A stretch of DNA of 64,000 nucleotides from Mycobacterium sp. GA-2829 (lineage in GTDB: Bacteria > Actinomycetota > Actinomycetes > Mycobacteriales > Mycobacteriaceae). Both the position numbers and the translations under genes were made by a program. This document shows, piece after piece, positions 17,334-27,400 of the stretch. The notes under the pieces are model-generated. The model saw only the letters and a program-made list of their open reading frames with translations, had not been told where the DNA came from and did no database searches. How positions within the stretch are numbered: the first letter of the stretch is position 1; every line of letters begins with the position of its first letter. The stretch spans positions 1 through 64,000 of the forward strand of contig NZ_LQIT01000032.1 in assembly GCF_001499965.1 (NCBI RefSeq), given 5' to 3'.

Positions 17334-18269
17334 CTACGCAGGAGAAGTGCGAGTAGCGGCCTGCGGGACGTCAGTCTCGCGGACATCGACGGTCCAGCTC
17401 AACCCGTTTCCCGTGAAACCGGCGGGCGTGCCCTCGAGCCGTTCGTGTGCGAGCGGGTGCATCGCCTCCAACGCGGGCCGGTGCCTGCCGTACTGCGGTG
17501 TCAGCCCGGGTGCGGGCGCCTTCGCGGCGGGCCGGTCCGCGGTGCGCACCGCACATCCGCCGATGACCTCGGGACGCATTGCACCGCCGACGATGTCGAG
17601 TGCGGTCCACGTCTCGACGGCGGGCAGCGCCGCGACCCCGGCGAGCGTATCGTCGTCCACCGCCATCCGGTAGGCCGCGACATGTCCGTCGTCGCTGCGC
17701 ATCCCGCGCCAGGTCTCCCGCGCCGACGCGGGCACCGGCGATGCGGTCTCGCCGACCGGGGTGACCGTCCACCCGAGTTCGCGCAGATGGTCGGTCAGGC
17801 GACGCGCGGCGATCTCGGTGGTCTGGCGCAACGGCATCCGCGCGGACCGGGCGCGCAGGGCGTCGAGGTTGTCGGCGGCGCCGACGGTCAGCGCGATCCA
17901 CGTGGTGCGCGCACCGGCGGCGTCGCGGCTGACGATCCGCACCTTGTGCGCGCGGATCCCGTACCGGTCGACGTAACCGGCGAGCAGCGGCAGCGGTAGT
18001 TCACCGGACGCCGCACCGTCGACGCGCAGCGTCACCGTCGCGAAATGCTCCGAGTCGGCGGGGGTGCGGCCGCCGCGACGGTTGCGGCGCAGGATCGCGA
18101 TGCGGCGCCGCAGCATCGTGGTCACGAAAAGCCCGCGCCACCAGGCGAACAGCGCCACGACGACGGCGACGGCCACACCGAGCAGCCACTTGTCGGTGGT
18201 CGACTGCCACGGGTACGCCAGCGCCGCCGGGATGGCGAACAGCAGCGCCACCGTGATCCTGGCCGTCAT
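17334..18269 (-). CDS. eccE3: ESX-3 core component EccE3
   Basis: The 311-residue protein begins with two transmembrane helices (ITVALLFAIPAALAY, then LLGVAVAVVVALFAWW). A soluble domain with the EccE hallmarks follows, about residue 60 to the end. EccE sits at the outer edge of the type VII membrane complex with EccB, EccC and EccD. It is the last gene of the operon and starts at ATG 18269 inside the mycP3 stop (ATGA overlap). It ends 14 bases from the convergent alpha/beta hydrolase gene. Confidence 0.92.
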   Translation of the reverse strand: MTARITVALLFAIPAALAYPWQSTTDKWLLGVAVAVVVALFAWWRGLFVTTMLRRRIAILRRNRRGGRTPADSEHFATVTLRVDGAASGELPLPLLAGYVDRYGIRAHKVRIVSRDAAGARTTWIALTVGAADNLDALRARSARMPLRQTTEIAARRLTDHLRELGWTVTPVGETASPVPASARETWRGMRSDDGHVAAYRMAVDDDTLAGVAALPAVETWTALDIVGGAMRPEVIGGCAVRTADRPAAKAPAPGLTPQYGRHRPALEAMHPLAHERLEGTPAGFTGNGLSWTVDVRETDVPQAATRTSPA

Positions 18270-19657
18270 GAGGCCTCGTCCTTTCGTCGTCGCGTCCACA
18301 CCACGGCGCCGAGCGCCGTGAGTGCGAGTACCGCGGTGCCGATCAGGGCAACCGTCCGCGGGGTGGTATCGGGTTCGGGTGGGACCGGCGGCGCGGCAAC
18401 GGGTTTCGGCTCCGTGCCCGCGGCGGTGTCCGTAGGCAGCTGCCAGGTGAGTGCGGCGACGGGGTCGACGCTGCCCGCGCCGACCACGTTCGACGGTGAG
18501 CGGGGAGCGCCGTGGGCGGTCGCGGTCAGACGCTCCACCACCTGTTCGGCGGTCAATTCGGGGAACCGGCCGCGCACCAGCGCCGCGACACCGGAGACGT
18601 AGGCGGCCGCATAGCTGGTCCCGCTGACCGGGTACAGCTCGTCGCGGTCGTTGGGTAGCCCGTTGGCCAGCCCGCCGTCGGGACCGTTGCCCACCGAGCT
18701 GATGTCCTCACCCGGTGCGGCGATCCCGACCCACGGACCGGACATCGTGAACTCCGACGGCTGACCGGTCGTGGTCAGCGACCCCACCGACAGCACGTAG
18801 GGCTGCCACCATGACGGGATCGACACCGATGTGACGCCGGCCCAGTTGCGGGGATCGGCGGGGCGGCTCGCGTCGCCGAGCGGATTGGACTCACACGACG
18901 ACCCGGTGTTCATGCCGGTTCGGTTGTTGCGGGCGGCGGCCAGATTGTTGCCTGCGGCGGCGATGATGACCGCGTCTTTCTCACGAGCCGCATACCGCAG
19001 CGCCGCACCGAGTTCGGTCTGGTCCACGGCCTTACCCGCGGGCAGGCAGCTGACCACCGAGATGTTGATGACGCGTGCGCCGAGGTCGGCCGCTCGCACC
19101 ACCGCGCGGGCCAGGCTGGCGACGTCGGCGGCCGCCCGGGACACCGCGGGGTCCTCCCCCGGGTTCGCGGGGGCGAAGCGTGCGGAGTTCTGCCGGATCG
19201 ACACGATGCGGGCACCGGGCGCCACGCCGGAGAACCCGTCGTCACCGGGCTGGCCGGCGATCAGGCCGGCGACCATGGTGCCGTGCCCGTCGCAGTCGGT
19301 GAGCCCGTCGGTCGAGCCGAGGTAGTCGCCGCCGGCTTCGACGTTCGGCAGCCGGGGGCCGGGCTTCACCCCGGTGTCGATGACCGCGACGGTCTGGCCG
19401 TCACCGCGGCTGTGCCGCCACGCCCCGGTCAGGTTGAGCGCCAATTGGTTCGGGCTCACCGCGCCGGGATCGCTGCCGGGCAGCACACCGCCGACGACGC
19501 AGTCGCCGCGCTGGGCCATCGGCTGGACGGGTCCGGCCGCACCCGAGGGCGGTGTCGCCGCCGGATCGACCTCGGGTGGGGTCACCGCCACCGCGGGCGG
19601 CGCGCCGAGCAGCGCGACCGCACCGACGACGGACAGCAGGGCGAGCGGTCGGATCAC
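18266..19657 (-). CDS. mycP3: Mycosin-3, membrane-anchored subtilisin-like protease of ESX-3
   Basis: The 463-residue protein has a signal peptide (ending near PPAVAV) and a subtilase domain with the catalytic triad Asp in VAVIDTGV (about residue 92), His in DCDGHGTMVAG (about 123) and Ser in GTSYAAAYVSG (about 345). It also has an AAGNN oxyanion motif, a Pro-rich linker and a C-terminal membrane helix (TVALIGTAVLALTALGAVVW). Mycosins are needed for type VII secretion and stabilise the complex at the periplasmic face. GTG 19657 is chosen because it overlaps the eccD3 stop (GTGA) and begins just before the signal peptide. Confidence 0.93.
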   Translation of the reverse strand: MIRPLALLSVVGAVALLGAPPAVAVTPPEVDPAATPPSGAAGPVQPMAQRGDCVVGGVLPGSDPGAVSPNQLALNLTGAWRHSRGDGQTVAVIDTGVKPGPRLPNVEAGGDYLGSTDGLTDCDGHGTMVAGLIAGQPGDDGFSGVAPGARIVSIRQNSARFAPANPGEDPAVSRAAADVASLARAVVRAADLGARVINISVVSCLPAGKAVDQTELGAALRYAAREKDAVIIAAAGNNLAAARNNRTGMNTGSSCESNPLGDASRPADPRNWAGVTSVSIPSWWQPYVLSVGSLTTTGQPSEFTMSGPWVGIAAPGEDISSVGNGPDGGLANGLPNDRDELYPVSGTSYAAAYVSGVAALVRGRFPELTAEQVVERLTATAHGAPRSPSNVVGAGSVDPVAALTWQLPTDTAAGTEPKPVAAPPVPPEPDTTPRTVALIGTAVLALTALGAVVWTRRRKDEAS

Positions 19658-21051
19658 CTGTTGAGCACCCAGGTGAACAGTCCGACGAGGACGGCCATCA
19701 CGGGGATCAGCGAGGCGTCCACACCCGCGGCGGCGAAGCCGACCAGGCGCCGCATCGGTAGCGAGTACGTCTCCGGCGAGGCGATCGACGGGTTGAGCGC
19801 GACGACCACCCAGACCACGACGATCAGCGCGGTCGCGCCGAGCGCCCACCAGGCGGCGTCGAACCGGTCGGTGGCCGCGAACAGGACCAGCAGCGCCACG
19901 GACAACAGCAGCGGGTGCGCCAGCAGCCACGCCTTGCAGGGCACCGAATCCCAGACGCGGGCGCGCAGCACCGCGCCGACCGCGGCGGCCGCCACCACGT
20001 ACCAGGCCCACCCCGACACGTTCTGCTGCCCGACGAGCAGCAGCGAACCGGTCACGCTGAGCAGCACACCGGCGGCCAGGAACCCGGTCTGGTGCGACTG
20101 GCTCATCTGCACCCGGCGCGGCAGGTCCTCGAGCACCCGCAGCGGCTGCGCCGACGGCGTCGGATCACCGGGTGCGGGCAGCACCGGCAGCGGGAAACGC
20201 GCGCACATCGCCGACAGCTGCGCGGCCTGCACGGTGACGAGCAGCCCGGCCAGGATCAGCACACATCCGCGCAGGGTGTCCGACAGCGTCCACACCGATG
20301 CGGCGGCGGCGGTCAGCAGCACCGCCAAACCTGTTGCGGCCGTTGCGGTGAACACCGCCACGGCGCGGTCGCCGGTGGTCAGGCTGATGACCGACCACGC
20401 GGTGACGCCCGCGGCGGCGAGCAGGATCTGCGCGGCGCCGAATTCACCGGGGACGGCGAGGGCGAATGCGGCGGCCACCGCGGGCAGCGCGACGAGTCCG
20501 AGGGCACTGGCCAGCGCGGGCGCGGCGGCGCGGCTGAGCAGCGCACCGAGCACGGCCAGCACCGCCACGGCGCACACCACGATCAGCCCGATCCCGCTGT
20601 CGGTGACGAGGCGGTGCGCGACGCTGACGCCGGTGGCGACCAGCAGCAGACCCAGCACGGCGACCGCGGCGACCCGTTTGATGTGCGCGGGACCCCACCG
20701 CCTGTCCTGGGCGGCGGAGAAGATCACCGCCGCGTCGGCGATGTCCTCGACGATGCGGGGCGCCGCCGGGCCTGCCGGAACCGGTTGCAGCACGAGCAGA
20801 TCGCCGTCGACGACCCCGACGGTGTCCAGCGTCGCGTCGAGGCTGAACGCGGCGCCGCCGACCGGCGCCAGGCTCAACCGTTCCGGCCGGACGTCACCGT
20901 CGTCGTGCGGGCGGGCCATGGCCTGCACGGCGGGCAGGATCTCGCGCAGCGGCAGATCGGCGGGCAGCGCCATCTCGGTCAGCCGGCCGCCGTCCTCGCC
21001 GCCCGCGAGTACGGCCACCCGCACGATCGGCATCACAGTGTTGTCGGACAT
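19654..21051 (-). CDS. eccD3: ESX-3 integral membrane component EccD3
   Basis: The 465-residue protein has an N-terminal ubiquitin-like domain (VRVAVLAGGEDGGRLTEMALPADLPLREILPAV) and then about eleven transmembrane helices from residue 125 on, as expected for EccD. EccD forms the membrane barrel of the ESX complex. The start is either ATG 21051 (MSDNTVMP), which overlaps espG3 by 19 bases, or ATG 21033, which shares one base with the espG3 stop. I chose the longer form from memory of the M. smegmatis protein. Confidence 0.92.
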   Translation of the reverse strand: MSDNTVMPIVRVAVLAGGEDGGRLTEMALPADLPLREILPAVQAMARPHDDGDVRPERLSLAPVGGAAFSLDATLDTVGVVDGDLLVLQPVPAGPAAPRIVEDIADAAVIFSAAQDRRWGPAHIKRVAAVAVLGLLLVATGVSVAHRLVTDSGIGLIVVCAVAVLAVLGALLSRAAAPALASALGLVALPAVAAAFALAVPGEFGAAQILLAAAGVTAWSVISLTTGDRAVAVFTATAATGLAVLLTAAAASVWTLSDTLRGCVLILAGLLVTVQAAQLSAMCARFPLPVLPAPGDPTPSAQPLRVLEDLPRRVQMSQSHQTGFLAAGVLLSVTGSLLLVGQQNVSGWAWYVVAAAAVGAVLRARVWDSVPCKAWLLAHPLLLSVALLVLFAATDRFDAAWWALGATALIVVVWVVVALNPSIASPETYSLPMRRLVGFAAAGVDASLIPVMAVLVGLFTWVLNR

Positions 21052-21908
21052 TCTCGTGTTCTCGGTTCTCTCGTGTCTTCGTGGTCGAAATCGCGGGTGA
21101 GGGGTTGGTCGGGGAACCACGGGCCGCTGGGCAGCGATCCGGTCAGGCGTTCGGCGGCCGCGGCGATGGCGAACGGGGTGCCGGGCGCGAACGCCGACAC
21201 CCATTCGCCGTCGAACGCCCGCGTCGGGCTCACCAGAACCCGGCCCGCGGTGGTGTCGACGACGCTCACCCCGACCTGTGTGGTGACGCGGTGCCCGTCG
21301 CGATGCTCACCGGCGACGATCTCCACGTAGGTCCGGTCGGTGCCGAACGCGGCCTCCACGACGGGGCGCGCCGACGCCGGGATACCGAGGAAGTCCAGCA
21401 CCTCGGCCAGCGGTGCGCCCTGCCGGATCCGTTCGTCGGCGCGGGACCCGACATCGGTCGGCAGCGTGAACTCCGGGAAGCGGGCCGGGCGGCGTCCCGA
21501 CAGGCCCGCGCAGAGCACCGGGACCAGCGCCTCGGGGTGGTCGATCTCCATCCGGGTGAAGGTCACCAACGAACCGCTGCGCAGCGCGACGACGGTCCGT
21601 CCGGCCCGCCGGGCCACTACGCCGCGCAGCAGCGCACCGCGGCCCGAGACGAACCGCAGATCCAGCCATTGCTCGGCACGGCACACCACGCGGATCCAGT
21701 CGGCCACGGCGGCGTCGACCGTGCCGTCGCCGGACAGCACACCGAGCGCTTCGAGCGCCGCCGTGGTCTCGGCGGCGAACGGGGCCCGGTCGGCCTCCTG
21801 GCTGTAGGGCGGGGTGATCGCCAGCACCCACGGCAGTGATCCGGCGCCGATGCTCTCGGCGACGAACCACGCCTGGGCGGCGGTCAGTTCAACGGCGTTG
21901 GGACCCAC
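21033..21908 (-). CDS. espG3: ESX-3 PE/PPE chaperone EspG3
   Basis: The 291-residue cytoplasmic protein begins MGPNAVELT and has the EspG features ITPPYS, RFVSGRGALLRGVVARR and TYVEIVAGEHRDGHR. EspG3 binds the tip of the PPE protein in PE-PPE dimers and keeps them soluble for delivery to the ESX-3 machine; its clients here would be PE5/PPE4. The start is GTG 21908. It lies 31 bases downstream of esxH and overlaps eccD3. Confidence 0.92.
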   Translation of the reverse strand: MGPNAVELTAAQAWFVAESIGAGSLPWVLAITPPYSQEADRAPFAAETTAALEALGVLSGDGTVDAAVADWIRVVCRAEQWLDLRFVSGRGALLRGVVARRAGRTVVALRSGSLVTFTRMEIDHPEALVPVLCAGLSGRRPARFPEFTLPTDVGSRADERIRQGAPLAEVLDFLGIPASARPVVEAAFGTDRTYVEIVAGEHRDGHRVTTQVGVSVVDTTAGRVLVSPTRAFDGEWVSAFAPGTPFAIAAAAERLTGSLPSGPWFPDQPLTRDFDHEDTREPRTRECPTTL

Positions 21909-21939
21909 AGGACTTACGAACCCGCGACCCGGAAACCGG

Positions 21940-22227
21940 TCAACCCCACTTGGCGCCCTCGGCCTGGTCGCGGGCGCTCATCGACATGGTGTTCATCTCG
22001 TGCGTGCCGGCCATCGCCCGGTACGCGCGGACCAGTTCCTCGAGGCTGGCGTTCCACTGGGTCTGCCACGCCTGGTACGTGGTGCCCGAATCGCCCTGCC
22101 AGGCACCGGCCAGTGCGGCCTGCTCGCTGGCGATGTCGGCACCGACGGCGGCCATCGCACCGGCGAAGCTGTTCATCTCCGCGGCGTGCGCGAGCATCGC
22201 CGGGTAGTTGTACATGATCTGGGACAT
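21940..22227 (-). CDS. esxH: ESX-3 secreted WXG100 protein EsxH
   Basis: The 95-residue protein starts MSQIMYNYPAML and carries the WXG turn Trp43-Gln-Gly45 between two helices. It forms a dimer with EsxG and is exported by ESX-3 for siderophore-dependent iron uptake. In the M. tuberculosis protein a zinc site uses His14, His70 and His76 with Glu77. Here His14, His76 and Glu77 are present but residue 70 is Arg. esxG and esxH are 29 bases apart. Confidence 0.95.
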   Translation of the reverse strand: MSQIMYNYPAMLAHAAEMNSFAGAMAAVGADIASEQAALAGAWQGDSGTTYQAWQTQWNASLEELVRAYRAMAGTHEMNTMSMSARDQAEGAKWG

Positions 22228-22256
22228 CGGAATCTCCTGTGTCTGGTGCGGTCGGC

Positions 22257-22550
22257 TCAGATGGCGGTGTAGGTGCTGGCGGCCGCGGCGTCCTCGGCGA
22301 CGTAGGTGCCCGCGGCGTCGCCGAGGTTGACCTGCGCGATGTCGAGCAGCGCGTTGATCCGCGCGGAGACCTCGATGAAGCGGGCGTGGGCGGCCTGGAA
22401 GGCCGCCGAGGACTCACCCATGTGGAACGCCTGCGAGGACTGTGCGGCCTGTTCGGCCTGCGCCATGGTGCTGCGCATCAGCGCGGCCTTGGCGCCGAAG
22501 GCCGCCTCGGAGGCGACGATCTGGGGGATGTGGGCGTCGAGCATGCTCAT
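22257..22550 (-). CDS. esxG: ESX-3 secreted WXG100-family protein EsxG
   Basis: The 97-residue helical-hairpin protein (MSMLDAHIPQIVASEAAFGAKAA) is the partner of EsxH. As usual for EsxG the turn lacks Trp and reads FHMGESSAAF (residues 42-51). The C-terminus carries the secretion-type motif region (AGTYVAEDAA, matching the YxxxD/E pattern). It sits between PPE4 and esxH, 49 and 29 bases away. Confidence 0.95.
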   Translation of the reverse strand: MSMLDAHIPQIVASEAAFGAKAALMRSTMAQAEQAAQSSQAFHMGESSAAFQAAHARFIEVSARINALLDIAQVNLGDAAGTYVAEDAAAASTYTAI

Positions 22551-22599
22551 AGCTGTTCCTTTCGGAGAAGTCGAAGTCGGTGTGTTGCAGCCGTTTTGC

Positions 22600-24159
22600 T
22601 CAGGTGCGCGCCCCTCCCTCCGGGCTCTCGCCGTCGGGTGGCCACGTTCCGGGCAGCATCGGGTTGACCGGGCTGTCGCCGAACGCGTCCGAGGACAGGG
22701 TCGTCAGCCCGGCGGCCCGTGTGTCGGTGTCCCCGGGTGCGGTGCCGGTGAAGCCCATCGGCCCGGCACCGCGTGCCGACGCGGCGACCCGCGGCTCCTC
22801 GACGACCGGCGGCGCTTGCGGGTCCTCCTCGTAGTCCATGTACGCGTCGGCGTATCCGCGACCTTTGACCTCGGTGGCCTTGCGGCGCCTGCGCTTCCGG
22901 CGTGCGGCCGCAGCAGCGGCGGCGGCGGCCGCCGAGGCGGCCGTGATGTCACTCGCAGGCGCCCTGGCCCCGGTCGTATCGCGCACGGTCGGGGTGAAGC
23001 CCTCCCCCGGATCGCCGCCGCGCACCGCGTACGGCACGAACGGGGCGGCGGCCGCCGCGGCCGCGGGCGCGGCCGGTGCGGGTGCGGGTGTGCCCGCCGG
23101 TGCCGGGGCCGCGGCGGGCGCGGCGGTCGGTGCGGGCACCCCGGCCACCGGCACCAGTTGCGGTTCGGACCGCGGCGCCGTCGCGGGTGCCGGTTCCTCC
23201 TGCGGCGCAGGGGGTTGCACCTCGTCGGGTTTGAGCGCGTCGATGATCAGTACCAGCCCGGCAATCCCGAGCGGGATGAGCGCGGCGAGCAGGAACGGCG
23301 AGGCGAAGATCATCGCCCACGTCGGCCACCCGACCAGGTTGGTGAACACCTGGTAGGCGACGGCCGACAGCAGCGGACCCCAAGTGACCAACGCGCCGGC
23401 CGGGTTGGTCATGAAGTCGTTGAGCAGCGTCTGCAGGTTGCCCATCGGGTCGCGCAGGAAGTCGATGATCTCCTGACCGCCCGGCACGTTCTTGAGGTAC
23501 ATCTCGAGCAGCTGGGTGATAAGGTTCGAATTGTCCAGCGCCGAACCGGATTCGGTCGCCTGCGCCTGGGCGCCGACCTGGGTGAGCGAGGCCATCGCCT
23601 GCCCAGCCTCGCCGACGCCGGGCGCCAGCAGCAGCGGTGCGGGTGTCGTGGTCGGTGCGGCGGCCACGGCGGCGCTCGCGACGGCTTGGTAGGTGCTCAT
23701 GCTGGTGGCGGCCTGGATCCACATTCGGACGTAGTCGGCCTCGTTGACTGCGATCGGGATCGTGTTGATGCCGAGGAAGTTCGTCGCCAGCAGGACCGCG
23801 TGGGTGGCGTGGTTGGCCGCCAGTTCGCCGAGGGTGGGCATGGTCGCCAACGCGGTGGTGTAGGCGGCGGCCGCGGTCTCGTGTTGCGCCGCGGTGGCCG
23901 CGCTGTTGGCGCTGGCCTGCGCCAGCCACGCCAGGTACGGGGTGTGCGCGGCGACGTACTGTTCGGCGCTCGGCCCCTCCCACGCCCCGGCCTGGACGGC
24001 ACCCAGTATGCCGGTGAGTTCGGCGGCGGCCGAGGCGTATTCGGCGCTCAGCGACTGCCATGCCCCCGCCGCAGCCAGCAGCGACCCGGGGCCGGGGCCG
24101 CTGGACAGCAGCGCCGAGTGCACCTCGGGTGGCAGGGCCATGAAGATGGGGGCGGTCAC
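22600..24159 (-). CDS. ppe4: PPE family protein PPE4
   Basis: The 519-residue protein starts MTAPIFMALPPEVH, with the PPE motif at residues 10-12, and has the WEG turn in QAGAWEGPSAEQYVAAH. The PPE domain covers about residues 1-180. A region with two hydrophobic segments (AMIFASPFLLAALIPLGIAGLVLIIDAL) follows, then a Pro/Ala-rich low-complexity tail of about 200 residues. It pairs with PE5 nine bases upstream, and PE5-PPE4 is required for siderophore-linked iron uptake in mycobacteria. Confidence 0.92.
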   Translation of the reverse strand: MTAPIFMALPPEVHSALLSSGPGPGSLLAAAGAWQSLSAEYASAAAELTGILGAVQAGAWEGPSAEQYVAAHTPYLAWLAQASANSAATAAQHETAAAAYTTALATMPTLGELAANHATHAVLLATNFLGINTIPIAVNEADYVRMWIQAATSMSTYQAVASAAVAAAPTTTPAPLLLAPGVGEAGQAMASLTQVGAQAQATESGSALDNSNLITQLLEMYLKNVPGGQEIIDFLRDPMGNLQTLLNDFMTNPAGALVTWGPLLSAVAYQVFTNLVGWPTWAMIFASPFLLAALIPLGIAGLVLIIDALKPDEVQPPAPQEEPAPATAPRSEPQLVPVAGVPAPTAAPAAAPAPAGTPAPAPAAPAAAAAAAPFVPYAVRGGDPGEGFTPTVRDTTGARAPASDITAASAAAAAAAAAARRKRRRRKATEVKGRGYADAYMDYEEDPQAPPVVEEPRVAASARGAGPMGFTGTAPGDTDTRAAGLTTLSSDAFGDSPVNPMLPGTWPPDGESPEGGART

Positions 24160-24168
24160 GACAACCTC

Positions 24169-24477
24169 TCAGCCTCGGGCGATCAGGTAGGCCGACGCGT
24201 TCATCGCGTCACCACTGAGGTAGCTGGCGCCCGACTGTCCGACGCCTGCGCCGGACCGTCCGAGTTCCTCGACGCCCTGGGCCGCGACCGTCTCGTGCCT
24301 ACCGCCGTTGGCGCTGAGCTGAGCGGCCGTCTGCAGCGAGACGGCGTCGGCCGCGGGCGGGATCACGACGCCGATCAGCGGTGCGGCCGCGGCGTGGGCG
24401 GCGGCCAGCCGGGCGGTCAGCGCCTCGACCGCGGCGCTGGCCGCGGTGAGACCTTCGGGAACAACGCGAAGTGTCAT
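24169..24477 (-). CDS. pe5: PE family protein PE5
   Basis: The 102-residue protein consists of a PE domain only, with Pro7-Glu8 in MTLRVVPEGL and the helical hairpin typical of PE proteins. It is the partner of PPE4 and an ESX-3 substrate. Its ATG shares one base with the eccC3 stop (TGATG), so translation is probably coupled. Confidence 0.94.
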   Translation of the reverse strand: MTLRVVPEGLTAASAAVEALTARLAAAHAAAAPLIGVVIPPAADAVSLQTAAQLSANGGRHETVAAQGVEELGRSGAGVGQSGASYLSGDAMNASAYLIARG

Positions 24478-27400
24478 CAGCGGTAATCCTTTCCGTGGGT
24501 GCGGGTCGAGGCGTTCGCCTCGATCAGCGGATTGACGAGCTGGACGAACGTCGGGGTGTCGGTGTCACCGAGCAGCATCGCCCGACCTGCGGGCAGCCTG
24601 CGGAACCGGTGGCCGCGCAACTTCCCGCTGTCCTGCGGGTTGCCCGAGAGCATGAGCGTGGTCGCCTGCAGATCGTTGAGCCTGCGCAGCAGCGGGGCCG
24701 TCATCACCGCGTGCGCCGAACCGGTGGCCCGCGCGGTGACGATCACCCGCAGCCCCAGATCACTTGCCTGGGCGAGCAATCCGATCAGCGGGGTCCACGG
24801 CCGCTGCCCCGCGTACGGTCCGCTGATCGCGGGTCCGTCGGGGATCTGATCCACGTCGTCGACGATCAGGTAGTGCGTATGCCCCTGATACGTCCAGCCG
24901 CTCAGCTCGGCCGGGGTCAGTCCGGCCGGTGGGCGGCGCTTCTCGATCAGCGCGGACAGGCCGAGCATCGCCGGGGTGATGCGGTCGATGTTCGCGGTGT
25001 ACTCGTTGTCACCGAACAGCGGTTCGTCGACGAGTTGCAGACGCCGGTCGACGACGGTGAACGCGACGTCGTCGGCGGTGGAGTGCTCGCGCACCGTGCG
25101 GATGATGTGCCGCAGCAGTGTCGTCTTGCCGGATCGGTTGTCGCCGAACACCATCAGCAGCGGGTTCGCCGCGAAGTCCAGCACGACCGGGGCCAGGTCC
25201 TCCTCGCGCTGACCGATGACCACCCGGTCGGGGGCCGGGTACAGCGGTCCGAGCGCGTCGGGCGAAAGGTCGTGCGGCAGTAGCCGCACGGGCGGTGCGG
25301 TCTGCTCGGGGAACCGGGCGTTGATCGCGGGGATCAGTTCGAGCGCCGGGGCGGCGAACAGGAAGTGCTCGGCGTTCATGGTCAGGCCGCGGCCGGGCTG
25401 ATCGGCGGGCACACTCTCGGCGGGGCGGCGCAGACCGCCGACGATCCGCACGTTGCTGTCGCGGCTGTCGTGGAGTTTGAGCTCCAGCCGCAGGCCCAGC
25501 CCGTCGCGCATGTTCAGCGGCACCTCGAGCCAGTTCGGGGTGGTGATCACGACGTGGATGCCGTAGGCCAGCCCGCTGTTCACCAACTCGGTCACCTTGT
25601 TCAACAACGGGTTGCGTGTGTTGAACGTGTCGGTGTTGTCGCGGCTGAACGCGTACAGGTTGTCGATGACCAAGAACACCTCGCCGTACCCGTCGGGGAA
25701 CGCGTCGCCGCGCGCCCCGGCGGCCTGGCGGGCCCGCAGCAGCTGCTCGAGTTCGCCGAAGGTGCGCCGGATCCGTTCGGGTTCCAGCGGTGTCGCGACG
25801 CTGCCGACATGCGCGAGATCCGCGAGCGGCGCCAACTTCCCGCCGCCGTAGTCCAGGCAGTAGAAGGTGACGTCACGCGGGGAGTGCAGGGCCGCGGCCG
25901 ACAGGATGAACGTCTGCAGCGCGGTCGACTTGCCCGATTTCGGACCGCCGTGGATGACCATGTTCGCCGCCGCCGACGTGGCGTCGAAGACCAGTGCGTC
26001 CCTGCGCATCTCGAACGGTTTGTCGATCTCGCCGAGCGGCCAGCGCCACTGCCGGGCGGGGATCGCGGACCGCTGCAGCACGTCGACGAGCGCGATGGGG
26101 TCGTCGAGCGGCGGCAGCCACAGTGCCGGCGCCTTGGGACCGTACTGCGCGAGTTGCGCACCGATCGTGGCGATCAGCTTGCGGGGTGGCGCCGCCTCGG
26201 CTTCCGGTGCGGCCGAGGGGATCACGGTGTCGGGTTCGGGCTCAACGCGCGATGCGGTGAACGGCTGCGGCTGCGGCAGCGCGCGCACGACGATCGACTT
26301 CTCCACCCGCGGCGGTTCGTAGATGCCGTCGACGTAGGTGCTGCGGAACTTGATCGGCATGGCCCCGGGTGCGGGCACCAGGAAGCCCTCGCCCTTGTGC
26401 TCGCGACCGGCCTCGATGTGGTAGGCGTCCTCCACCCCGATGATCTGACGGGAGATGCTGGGGCTGGCCACTTTCAGGCAGATGCGGTACGAGGTGTTCT
26501 TGTCGATGTCCTTGATCTTGCCGACGTCGAGGGTCTGCGACGCGAACAGGATGTGGATGCGGAACGAGCGGCCCTTGCGCGCGACGTAGTCGAACAGGTC
26601 GGCGTACTCGGGGTGGTCGGCGAGCATGAGCGTGAACTCGTCGGCGACCACGAACAGCGTCGGCAGCGGCGGCAGGTCGTGGCCCGCCGCACGGGCGGCC
26701 TCGTACTCGGTGACCGAGTTGAACGCACTGCCCTGCACCCGGCGCCCGGTCTCCTTGAGCAGCTGTTCACGCCGGGCCACCTCACCGCGCAGAGTGTCGG
26801 CGAACCGGTCGGCCAGCGAACGCTTCTCGGCCATGTTCGAGATGACCGCGATCACCTGCGGGAAGTCGCGGAAGATGTCCGCGCCGGCCTCACCCTTGAA
26901 GTCGGCGTAGATCACGTTGAGCCGTTCGGCCGAGTGGGTCGTCAACAGCGACAAGAGGATCGACATCAGGGTCTGCGATTTGCCGGAACCCGTCATACCG
27001 ATCATCAGGCCATGCGGACCCATCCCGCCCTCGGCCTCGTCCTTGAGGTCGAAGTAGAGCGGTTCGCCGGTGGCGGTGACACCGATCGGCACGCGGAGTT
27101 CCTCCTCGCGCGAGCGGGGGGCCCACAGTGCGGCGACGTCGAGTGCCGAGGCGTCGGGGATGCCGAGCAGCGTGGTGAACGTGGATCCGCCGGTGGTGGT
27201 GGACCGGGCGCGGCTCGGGTTGGAGTCCCACCGCGACAGACGCCGGGCCAGGTGGCGGGCATCGGCGACGCCGAGGCGGTCGGCGGTGTCGACGTAGGGC
27301 TGCCAGCCGCTGGGCTGCCAGCGTTCGATCCTGCCGTCGGCGATCCGCAGGACCGGCCGTTCGGGGTTGGCGTACTGTTCGCGGTCCGGTGCGGCCGTCA

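Noticed and set aside
21940..24477. Mobile or duplicated esx/PE/PPE cassette
   Set aside because: The genes are single copies in the normal ESX-3 order with no flanking repeats or transposase.
22306..24486. Long open frame of 726 codons opposite PPE4 and PE5
   Set aside because: It is a Gly/Arg-rich frame of the kind that high GC content creates; the opposite strand encodes recognisable PPE and PE proteins.
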